A stretch of DNA of 11,170 nt from Porphyromonadaceae bacterium UBA3318 (GTDB taxonomy: Bacteria; Bacteroidota; Bacteroidia; Bacteroidales; Muribaculaceae), in contig DESI01000088.1 of the NCBI GenBank assembly GCA_002361235.1, forward strand, positions 17,114 through 28,283, written 5' to 3'. Positions 1-5,710 of this stretch are shown piece after piece; positions within the stretch are counted from its first letter, which is position 1, and each line of letters starts with the position of its first letter. The position numbers and the translations under genes were made by a program. The notes beneath the pieces are model-generated. The model saw only the letters and a list, made by a program, of their open reading frames with translations, was not told the DNA's origin and searched no databases.

Positions 1-43
1 TCCGCGCTTTTATATTCCATAATCTTGATCTATTATCTACTAT

Positions 44-799
44 CTAATTAACATAGTACGCTCTCACCTCTCCTACCGGCAGCTTGCCTACCAGGTATAG
101 CGGAATGTGCCGGCTGTCTGTCGAAATCCAGGCGTCGATGTCATCGCTCGACTTCGTGCCGCCGCCTGTAGTGAACTTGAACTTGATATGGAAAGCTTCG
201 CGCGTCTGTTTGTTGCGGAGCTTTATGTTTTTACGTCCTTCGCAACGGATAGTCACCGTTTCCGATCTTGAGCCTGAAAAGACAGTGGCTTTATATACAT
301 AATGCTTTTCGGTCAACCGGTCATAATCCAGAGTACGAAGATAATAGAATATCGAAAGCATGTCGAACACAGGACCTGTGCCAGTTATCTTATGCCGTTT
401 AACAGTCGTCTTGCCGTTACGGGTCTTATACTTGATGGTTTCGCCCTTGGTGACGCCACGAAACCGGGTATACGATATCTCCGTTCGGTCATGATGATCC
501 TTTTCATGCGTGATCTTGGTATATGACACAGGCGAAAGATCCGCCCTATTGATGGTTCCCAGCAATGTATCCCGGGTCATATATATCTTGTCGGCCCAGG
601 GGCGTGTCTTGCCCGCCAGCATCAGTTCGTAATGCTGCCCGCGCTGACGCAACGACAATGTCGCGTCCCCCGCATCCTTATGTATCAGTCCCCACTTATA
701 ACTGATTACATAATGCAGCGTCTCGTTGTGGAAAGTCACAGCCGGACATTGCAGGCTCACTATAACGGATATTATTACAAACAGAATTCTTCTCATCAT
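44..799 (-). CDS. Exported DUF3108 domain protein
   Basis: The 251-residue product opens with a Sec signal peptide (basic MMRR, then a hydrophobic stretch, cleavage likely near residue 20). The remainder is the DUF3108 fold: an early segment with YKWG and DAGDATL (residues 34-49), a central DMLSIFYYLRTLD (146-158), and the C-terminal WISTDSRHIPLYLVGKLPVG block (224-243), the best-conserved part of the family. The family is found in Gram-negative bacteria and predicted to be periplasmic and beta-rich. No reaction is established for it and none is evident here. Two adjacent ATG codons (799 and 796) can start it. The gene lies 92 bases downstream of rlmH on the same strand, so co-transcription is possible. 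No terminator hairpin is visible in the 43 bases after its stop. The family call is firm; the role is unknown. Confidence 0.85.
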   Translation of the reverse strand: MMRRILFVIISVIVSLQCPAVTFHNETLHYVISYKWGLIHKDAGDATLSLRQRGQHYELMLAGKTRPWADKIYMTRDTLLGTINRADLSPVSYTKITHEKDHHDRTEISYTRFRGVTKGETIKYKTRNGKTTVKRHKITGTGPVFDMLSIFYYLRTLDYDRLTEKHYVYKATVFSGSRSETVTIRCEGRKNIKLRNKQTREAFHIKFKFTTGGGTKSSDDIDAWISTDSRHIPLYLVGKLPVGEVRAYYVN

Positions 800-891
800 A
801 ATTCCATGTTATTCACATCACATATTAGAATAACAAACAAACTTCAGGTTTAACTCAACTCTCACAGTAACTTATCACTCAGACCTATTAC

Positions 892-1365
892 TTAATCATG
901 GTGGTACGGTTCGCCCCGCAATATAGTCATCGCCCTGTACATCTGCTCCACGAAGAACAGACGGGTCATCTCGTGATTGAAGGTCATTCTTGACATCGAC
1001 ACCTTGCCGCCCGCTCTGTCATAAACGGCCTGGCTGAATCCGTATGGGCCGCCGATCACAAACACTATGCGCTTGCGGCCTGAAGCCATCTGCTTCTCCA
1101 TCCACAACGCGAATTCGCGCGAGGTGAATTCCTTGCCGCGCTCATCCAATAATATTACCATGTCCGACGGCTGAAGCCTGGCAAGTATCGCCTCTCCTTC
1201 CAGCTCTTTCTGGCGTTGCTCCGCCAATTGTCCCGCTCCCTTGATATCGCGGAGCCATTCCGTGCGGAACGTCATGTAACGTCGCAACCGTCCCTCATAC
1301 TCCTTGATGCCTTCCTCCACAAACTTTATATTGGTCTTTCCAATCGCAATAAGCACTACTTCCAT
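892..1365 (-). CDS. rlmH: 23S rRNA (pseudouridine-1915 N3)-methyltransferase RlmH
   Basis: RlmH is a SPOUT-class, SAM-dependent enzyme that methylates N3 of pseudouridine 1915 in helix 69 of 23S rRNA in assembled ribosomes. The 157-residue product matches the usual length (about 155-160). The motifs stand in the expected order: LLDERGKEFTSREFA (72-86), the SAM-binding glycine loop GGPYGF (105-110), SMSRMTFNHEMTRLFFVEQMYRA-type sequence forming the trefoil knot (123-145), and the diagnostic tail PYHHD (153-157), which contributes to the active site. The N-terminus starts directly with the first beta strand (MEVVLIAIGK), so the ATG at 1365 is well supported. It is the first gene of a minus-strand pair with the DUF3108 gene and diverges from the Cys-rich gene across a 114-base spacer. 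Confidence 0.97.
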   Translation of the reverse strand: MEVVLIAIGKTNIKFVEEGIKEYEGRLRRYMTFRTEWLRDIKGAGQLAEQRQKELEGEAILARLQPSDMVILLDERGKEFTSREFALWMEKQMASGRKRIVFVIGGPYGFSQAVYDRAGGKVSMSRMTFNHEMTRLFFVEQMYRAMTILRGEPYHHD

Positions 1366-1414
1366 ATAATGAGCATGTTTTGAAATTAAACCTTCTTAAA
1401 ACGCGCTTAACATA

Positions 1415-1426
1415 ATTTAGCTAAAT
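1415..1426. promoter_or_regulatory. 12-bp perfect palindrome in the divergent rlmH / Cys-rich gene spacer
   Basis: ATTTAGCTAAAT reads identically on both strands. It lies about 50 bases upstream of the rlmH start and about 54-63 bases upstream of the Cys-rich gene start, where an operator could act on either promoter. Nearby on the plus strand, AACCTTTG (1435-1442) matches seven of eight positions of the Bacteroidetes -7 box, but no TTG is found at the usual -33 distance. A binding role is inference only: AT-rich palindromes of this size also arise by chance. Confidence 0.3.
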
Positions 1427-1479
1427 GCGGCCTAAACCTTTGGCATAATCCGCAGTCTATAATTACGAAACGAAAAAAA

Positions 1480-2088
1480 ATGGGAAATATGAAGAAAACA
1501 ATGATTGGAATTGCATGTATGCTGGGATTCGGCATCGCAACAGCATACGCACAGACAGCCACTCCTTGTGGCGCACCCGCAAACTGCCAGCGTGAAAACT
1601 GCACCCAGGCAAATTGTCAACAGACCAGCTGCCCGCAGGTAAATTGCACTCAGGTTCCCTGCGGCCGTCAGTATTGCGGCCGTCCCGTACAGTGCTACAA
1701 CTTCAGCTGCTTCAACGGACTGAACCTCACGGACACCCAGAAGCAGCAGCTTCTGGCTCTCTGCAAGAATTATGGCGACAAGCGTCAGGCTCTGCGTCAG
1801 GACAACAGGCAGAACAAACAGCGCAACGACTCCCTTAGGAAGGACATGCGCAACAAGGCACAGGACCTGAAGCGTCAGCAGCTCGCCGACATCAAGAAGA
1901 TCCTGACTCCCGAGCAGTACACCCAGTTCCTGGAGCAGAACTACATCAACAAGGGCACGAAGCACCCCGCACGAGGCAACTTCAAGCACCACAAGTTCCA
2001 GAAGAACGGAAAGTTCAACAATGAAGGCAGGAAGATAGCCAATGCCGATAAAAATGCCAAGAAGGCTGACAAGCGCGACCGCCGCTGA
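1480..2088 (+). CDS. Exported Cys-pentapeptide-repeat protein with Spy/CpxP-like LTxxQ domain
   Basis: The 202-residue product has four visible parts. Residues 4-24 form a signal peptide (MKKTMIG...ATAYA, then Q25). In residues 30-77 cysteines stand at 30, 36, 41, 46, 51, 56, 61, 66, 72 and 77, seven of them at exactly five-residue spacing, often as N-C-x-x-x. Residues 80-153 are a charged helical region with two LTxxQ motifs (L83-Q87 and L142-Q146), the hallmark of the periplasmic Spy/CpxP/ZraP/CnrX group, whose members are chaperones or metal-responsive stress sensors. The tail (158-202) is strongly basic and His-containing. The start could be 1480 or the in-frame ATG at 1489; the latter gives a cleaner MKK signal peptide, but numbering here is from 1480. 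The gene stands alone on the plus strand and ends at a strong terminator. Metal binding or disulfide cross-linking are inferences; the precise family is not recognised. Confidence 0.85.
   Translation: MGNMKKTMIGIACMLGFGIATAYAQTATPCGAPANCQRENCTQANCQQTSCPQVNCTQVPCGRQYCGRPVQCYNFSCFNGLNLTDTQKQQLLALCKNYGDKRQALRQDNRQNKQRNDSLRKDMRNKAQDLKRQQLADIKKILTPEQYTQFLEQNYINKGTKHPARGNFKHHKFQKNGKFNNEGRKIANADKNAKKADKRDRR
1582..1695 (+). repeat. In-frame 15-base tandem repeat coding the Cys ladder
   Basis: Codons for Cys recur every 15 bases from C36 (1585-1587) to C66 (1675-1677), with C72 close behind. The units have diverged at third positions and in the intervening residues, but TGC/TGT keeps its phase, and TGCGGCCGTC occurs twice near the end. 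This is what repeated duplication of a 15-base unit followed by selection on Cys would leave. Confidence 0.7.
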
Positions 2089-2106
2089 TCATACTTATCA
2101 TACATC

Positions 2107-2150
2107 AAAAAGGCGATATGCACCGATTCATGTGTGCATATCGCCTTTTT
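2107..2150. terminator. Strong bidirectional intrinsic terminator
   Basis: A perfect 17-bp inverted repeat pairs 2107-2123 with 2134-2150 around a 10-base loop. The GC-rich core (GGCGATATGCAC) is flanked by an A-run on the left and a T-run on the right, so it terminates in both directions. It lies 18 bases after the stop of the Cys-rich gene and about 80 bases beyond the stop of the convergent membrane-protein gene, serving both. Confidence 0.9.
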
Positions 2151-2205
2151 TGTTTCAATATTCATGTGTGCTTGTCGCCTTTTTGTTTCAGTCTTTTTTG
2201 TTTCA
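2127..2205 (+). repeat. Partial tandem duplication of the terminator's right arm
   Basis: The segment 2127-2157, which includes the terminator's right arm and T-run, recurs at 2161-2190 with two substitutions (positions 2172 and 2174) and one fewer T. A shorter third copy of its end (TTTTTTGTTTCA) sits at 2194-2205. The second copy of the arm can still pair with most of the left arm, so an alternative, larger hairpin is possible. No coding function is seen in this spacer. Confidence 0.8.
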
Positions 2206-2228
2206 GTATGGAGCTTCAGCGAAATCTA

Positions 2229-3803
2229 TCAGTCCAACCGATACACGTTCCCGGCCCCTTCTTCCGTATGGGTGCCCGCCACCTTGCGGTCCAGCTCAGT
2301 GAATTCCGCATCGGTACTTTCCTCTACATAGTCGCAATGGTTGCATTTGAAGTAATTGCGATAATGGTCCAGCCGGTAGGTCACCTCATAATCAATAAAC
2401 TCATACTCGTTGTAATCGCGGGCTTTAGTATGCTCATCTTTCTTTGTAATCTTTTCCGTCTTGTGGCCGTCTCGGTATGTAGTGATAGTTGTCACCTCCG
2501 TCCATGCCTTCCATTTATCGGTGCGTGTACCCAGCAACCTATTGAACACTATATCCTTACCTTTCTTGATCTCGTCATATTCAAAGACTCTGTGATCGAA
2601 GTCGATAGTATAAAGTCGGTGGCACTTGGGACAACGCAGCTTTGCAGGCCTGCACAACGGACTGGACGCAAGCAGGAAACAATACCAGGTCATGTACCAT
2701 ATCAGTACGCACCAGAACGGGAACATACCCCACGCCATCATCATCACGCACCAGATATATGCGCATAAACCTTCCACTGCGGCCATCAGCAGCTTCAGCC
2801 ACCTGTCAGACAGGAAAGCGAACACCGGCGGAAACTTCACCAGACAGCCCATCAGCAGTACGGGTAATGCCGGGGTCATGAACATCCATAGGAATACGAT
2901 TATAAGCCATATAGGTATCAGGCAGAGTACGCCGATACGTTTCCATCCCGACATGGTAGGATCTGTTATCGCATCGTATCGGGATCCGCGTACCACTGTC
3001 GATGTCAAAGGCCAGTCGATTATGGTTGACGCCAACGGAACGTGCTTTAGCCATGAAGCAGCACGAGACGTCCATTCGCTGAATGTGACGGAAGATACGA
3101 TTGAGTCCGCCCCGAACGTAACCGTAGGTCGCTGCATGATTCCTGTAGACGGATCATATACTTTCCACGAATAACTCGCCATAAGGCCCTGCGGCATGGC
3201 GCGTACCAGTATCGGAGAGCCGAATGTCTTGTTTACCTCAGCAACGCTCTTACCCCGGGTTTTGGCTTCAAACTTCTTTTGCGAGCATATCCCGGCCACA
3301 CCGTCGCTGTTGTATGCGTAATCGTCCCAGTTCTTCAGAACAGGCACGAAATCTTTTGTAGAACGGTCATCCTCTTCGCCTGCCTTATTCTTGAATACAT
3401 ATTTTGATGTCGCACCGCTACCGGTTCCGCAGATTGCTACGGTATCGCCCTCGAATTTGCCTTTGGTCACGACCTGACGGATCTGAGGCAACTGAGCGGC
3501 ATCGATCCATCCGCGCTCCCCTTTAGGTGTCTGCACCAGCCATTTCTGGCCGAAGGATGACCGGTCTATGGCCAATATACGCACACTGTCGCCTGCAGGC
3601 AACACCTGTTTTATAGTATCTTTGTCGAATCGTTGGGTCATCACGGCCTGCTGTGTCAGTTGAATGCTCGGGCCATCCGTCTTCAGATTGCAGGATGCTG
3701 AGTCCAATAATATGCACACCGACGCTACGGCTATTACTATGATCCAGCCAAGGCAGGCACGGGGCGAATTGGAGGTCTCGAAAAAGATGCTTCTGATGCT
3801 CAT
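2229..3803 (-). CDS. Membrane protein: SH3b-like domain, BamE-like segment, TM helices, split zinc ribbon
   Basis: With the ATG at 3803 the product has 524 residues. Seen in order: a membrane helix or uncleaved signal (about 18-34); an SH3b-like region (about 48-110, with VLPAGDSVRILAID and ERGWIDAAQL); a segment resembling the BamE/SmpA fold (about 183-242, KSVAEVNKTFGSP then SYSWKVYD); a block of three or four membrane helices (about 289-381) rich in Trp, Met and Cys; and a C-terminal soluble region with C391-P-K-C394 and C487-N-H-C490, two zinc-knuckle halves separated by 92 residues of charged sequence. The SH3b part should be outside the cytoplasm, and the zinc part probably inside. A longer reading from a TTG at 3827 is possible, but that codon lies inside a perfect -7 promoter box, so it is rejected. 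I do not recognise the family; the function is unknown. Confidence 0.8.
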   Translation of the reverse strand: MSIRSIFFETSNSPRACLGWIIVIAVASVCILLDSASCNLKTDGPSIQLTQQAVMTQRFDKDTIKQVLPAGDSVRILAIDRSSFGQKWLVQTPKGERGWIDAAQLPQIRQVVTKGKFEGDTVAICGTGSGATSKYVFKNKAGEEDDRSTKDFVPVLKNWDDYAYNSDGVAGICSQKKFEAKTRGKSVAEVNKTFGSPILVRAMPQGLMASYSWKVYDPSTGIMQRPTVTFGADSIVSSVTFSEWTSRAASWLKHVPLASTIIDWPLTSTVVRGSRYDAITDPTMSGWKRIGVLCLIPIWLIIVFLWMFMTPALPVLLMGCLVKFPPVFAFLSDRWLKLLMAAVEGLCAYIWCVMMMAWGMFPFWCVLIWYMTWYCFLLASSPLCRPAKLRCPKCHRLYTIDFDHRVFEYDEIKKGKDIVFNRLLGTRTDKWKAWTEVTTITTYRDGHKTEKITKKDEHTKARDYNEYEFIDYEVTYRLDHYRNYFKCNHCDYVEESTDAEFTELDRKVAGTHTEEGAGNVYRLD

Positions 3804-3824
3804 GGTATATAAGTTATTGTGTGC

Positions 3825-3832
3825 CAAAGTTA
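3825..3832 (-). promoter_or_regulatory. Bacteroidetes -7 promoter box for the SH3b/zinc-ribbon gene
   Basis: On the minus strand this reads TAACTTTG, a full match to the Bacteroidetes housekeeping -7 consensus TAnnTTTG. It lies 21 bases upstream of the ATG at 3803, implying a short leader. No TTG is found at the canonical -33 distance; a TTTG (3848-3845) is present, but only 12 bases away. Assignment rests on the -7 match and position. Confidence 0.5.
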
Positions 3833-3860
3833 ATCAAAATGGAGCAAACCACGTGTTACT

Positions 3861-3947
3861 ATTCGTAAATCCCGCTAACAATTCGTAAAAAATGATTCAC
3901 AAACCGTATGAATCAGCATTACCACAACATATTCGAGCTAATGTTGT
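3861..3947. promoter_or_regulatory. Repeat-rich divergent control region upstream of the thioredoxin gene
   Basis: Three repeat pairs occur in under 90 bases. ATTCGTAAA is directly repeated at 3861-3869 and 3881-3889, 20 bases apart (about two helical turns). TGATTCA (3893-3899) and TGAATCA (3909-3915) form a 7-bp inverted repeat with a 9-base spacer. ACAACAT (3924-3930) and ATGTTGT (3941-3947) form another with a 10-base spacer. TAATGTTG (3939-3946) is a seven-of-eight match to the -7 box, directed at the thioredoxin gene. The geometry suits dimeric regulators, but no protein can be named. Confidence 0.4.
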
Positions 3948-3959
3948 TATATATGATAG

Positions 3960-4298
3960 ATGATAATGGATTTCTGTAAGAAGTCAAAGACAGATATTAA
4001 TATGGAAAAATTTAATGAGATTATCGCATCCGGCAAACCTGTGCTTGTGGATTTCTATGCCACATGGTGCGGTCCCTGCAAGATGATGCATCCCGTGCTT
4101 GAGGATGTCGCTAAGAATGTTGGTGACAATGCCCGCGTCATAAAGATAGATATCGACAAGAACGAGGAACTGTCACGAGTATATCAGGTGCGTTCGGTAC
4201 CGACGCTCATGATATTCAAGAACGGCGAACTGAAATGGCGCACTTCAGGCGTAACTCCCGCCGCGACATTGGAGGAGGAACTGAAAAAGTATTATTGA
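3960..4298 (+). CDS. Thioredoxin
   Basis: This is a single-domain thioredoxin of 112 residues that transfers electrons to protein disulfides through a redox-active CxxC pair. All key features are present: the buried Asp (D31), the active site W36-C-G-P-C40-K, the cis-proline in SVPT (P81), and the final strand and turn KNGELKWRTSG (87-97). There is no signal peptide or membrane anchor, so it is probably cytoplasmic. The ATGs at 3960, 3966 and 4002 are all in frame; the last (MEKFNEI) gives the usual thioredoxin N-terminus and a 98-residue protein, and the 14-residue extension (MIMDFCKK...) has no thioredoxin counterpart. The longer form is reported here, but 4002 may be the true start. The gene stands alone on its strand, convergent with the MauE/DoxX-type gene across a 29-base gap. 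Confidence 0.93.
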   Translation: MIMDFCKKSKTDINMEKFNEIIASGKPVLVDFYATWCGPCKMMHPVLEDVAKNVGDNARVIKIDIDKNEELSRVYQVRSVPTLMIFKNGELKWRTSGVTPAATLEEELKKYY

Positions 4299-4327
4299 TT
4301 GACCTATCGACGCCCGATGCGGCGGCG

Positions 4328-5710
4328 TCAGGATTTATCGGACATGTCGGAAGGTTCCTTTCCGGCATGTTTCTTTTTACGCCTGTCGCCCTTATACTCC
4401 AACGGACGGAACAGGCGCGCAAGACGCGGCACGAACGATATACATACCAGCATGACCATCACCGCCAGGTATATCATCGACCAGTTTATCAAAGTACGCT
4501 TGCCGTCATACGACAGCTGGTCCACCTCTGCATTCACGTTATTTCCTGCTTCGCCGGCCGCAAAGTCGTCCTCGTTGATGGAATAAAGACTCGTTTTCCA
4601 CTTGATGACCCCATCGTTGAGATACACTACTGCCGGGTTGCCGCGGGCCAGTTCCTTTATGGCTGTATCGTCAGCGGTATATATCTCATAACCCGGCATG
4701 CTCATATCCTCCCACTCTGATATGTCGCCTGTGTGCGATGCGACGATAGCTACAAAACGGATGCCCTTAGCCGTGGCCCAGTCATGCAGAATATTGATCT
4801 TATAGGTGGTGGATGCTGATATCCGGTCCAGAGACGGTATCAGAAGCAGCAACTCCTTCCCTTCGCTATCTATTGCTTCGGATGTGACTTCCTCGTTGCC
4901 ATCACGGTCCATCACACTGAAATCATGGTCCGTCTCCTTGTTTTTTCTGCCGTCGGGAAATATCTCCTTGCGGCTTACGAAAGTCCAGCCTGAATCATCG
5001 GCGGGCACCTCCTCGGCCGTGAAATCCTTTGTGACTCCATCCTTGGTGTACGTGAACAGAAACGTCGTGTCGTCGCTTTCTTCATTCTGTTCTACCTCGG
5101 CGCCAAGATCGGTTCCGACGGAGAAAGGACGGAAATCGAGCATAGGCTGTATATTATATCCGTACCAGCAGATACAGATCATATACAGCACCGTGGCCAC
5201 GAAAGCCATCCACTGGAAAGCCGGCGTTATGATGCACGGGACCCGACGGTTGAACTTAATAAGCCATACTATGAGGCTCGCAATCGCGACGTTCTTCCAG
5301 AAAGTGGCCCAATTGGATATCACCAGCGCATCGCCGAAGCATCCGCAATCCGCCACGGGATCGGCTATCGCTATCCACAGCGTCAGCGGCAGCATCACGC
5401 CCATGAACAGTAACGCCAATATCGGCGCCGACTTTCGATAGCATCCGAATATCAGATATATGCCTATCAGAAACTCAAGCGCGCAGAGACCGAACACTCC
5501 GGCCAGTATAAGACTGTCGTACAGGGGTATACCCAAAGCCACAAGATACTCGTCCATCTTGTATACGGTGCCCCACGGGTCTATTCCCTTTACGAAACCT
5601 GAGAATACGAACACCCCTCCGGTGACAATCCTGCACAGCCATGTCACCAGCGCGATAAGAGTCTGTTTGCGTGTATTATTTTTTGAGCTTGATGAAGGCG
5701 AAGATTGCAT
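4328..5710 (-). CDS. MauE/DoxX-type membrane protein with degenerate thioredoxin-like domain (BT_3928-like)
   Basis: The 460-residue product has an N-terminal membrane bundle (helices near 19-40, 65-86, 95-117, 138-152 and 165-183) with SGFVKGIDPWG (37-47) and D121-C-G-C-F-G126, features of the MauE/DoxX-like group. An acidic extracytoplasmic linker follows (about 200-285), then a thioredoxin-like domain (about 286-380), a last helix (409-427) and a Lys-rich tail. The thioredoxin-like domain has no CxxC: the expected place reads IPSLDR (291-296). It keeps a probable cis-Pro (NPAVV, P359) and a final YLNDGVIKWKTS that resembles the neighbouring thioredoxin's FKNGELKWRTS. MauE relatives support disulfide formation in partner proteins, so a redox or folding role is plausible but unproven. 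The start at 5710 overlaps the upstream DUF1599 gene by 35 bases, suggesting translational coupling. Confidence 0.85.
   Translation of the reverse strand: MQSSPSSSSKNNTRKQTLIALVTWLCRIVTGGVFVFSGFVKGIDPWGTVYKMDEYLVALGIPLYDSLILAGVFGLCALEFLIGIYLIFGCYRKSAPILALLFMGVMLPLTLWIAIADPVADCGCFGDALVISNWATFWKNVAIASLIVWLIKFNRRVPCIITPAFQWMAFVATVLYMICICWYGYNIQPMLDFRPFSVGTDLGAEVEQNEESDDTTFLFTYTKDGVTKDFTAEEVPADDSGWTFVSRKEIFPDGRKNKETDHDFSVMDRDGNEEVTSEAIDSEGKELLLLIPSLDRISASTTYKINILHDWATAKGIRFVAIVASHTGDISEWEDMSMPGYEIYTADDTAIKELARGNPAVVYLNDGVIKWKTSLYSINEDDFAAGEAGNNVNAEVDQLSYDGKRTLINWSMIYLAVMVMLVCISFVPRLARLFRPLEYKGDRRKKKHAGKEPSDMSDKS
4342..4378 (+). terminator. Thioredoxin terminator inside the convergent gene's coding end
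   Basis: Positions 4342-4354 pair with 4358-4370 as a 13-bp stem (two G-T wobbles) with a three-base loop, followed by TTTCTTTTT (4370-4378) on the plus strand. It lies 44 bases after the thioredoxin stop and entirely within the last codons of the minus-strand MauE/DoxX-type gene, where it encodes that protein's Lys-rich tail. The minus strand lacks a matching T-run, so it should act only on thioredoxin transcripts. Confidence 0.75.

Noticed and set aside
834..858. Possible promoter for the DUF3108 gene (TTG near 858 and TTTGTTTG at 841-834, minus strand)
   Set aside because: The box matches only seven of eight positions and the spacing to the TTG is 14 bases instead of about 19-21, so it is not listed as a feature.
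1582..1695. The regular 15-base periodicity considered as a CRISPR-like or intergenic repeat array
   Set aside because: It is in frame inside a coding region, units are 15 bases without spacers, and conservation follows the Cys codon.
1432..1992. 186-residue open frame on the minus strand opposite the Cys-rich gene
   Set aside because: It is rich in Leu, Val and Cys only because it mirrors the Gln/Lys/Cys codons of the real gene. That gene has a signal peptide, two LTxxQ motifs and a terminator; this frame has no recognisable motif.
2118..2768. 216-residue plus-strand open frame starting in the terminator
   Set aside because: It begins inside the hairpin and runs antisense to the zinc-ribbon end of the membrane-protein gene. 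It has no domain and no plausible promoter.
2229..3827. Longer version of the SH3b/zinc-ribbon gene starting at TTG 3827
   Set aside because: The TTG lies inside a perfect -7 promoter box, and the ATG at 3803 begins directly before the hydrophobic N-terminus.
4309..4329. GACGCC/GGCGTC hairpin at the convergent junction, considered as a terminator for the MauE/DoxX-type gene
   Set aside because: The stem is only six pairs, overlaps the stop codon and is not followed by a T-run on the minus strand.
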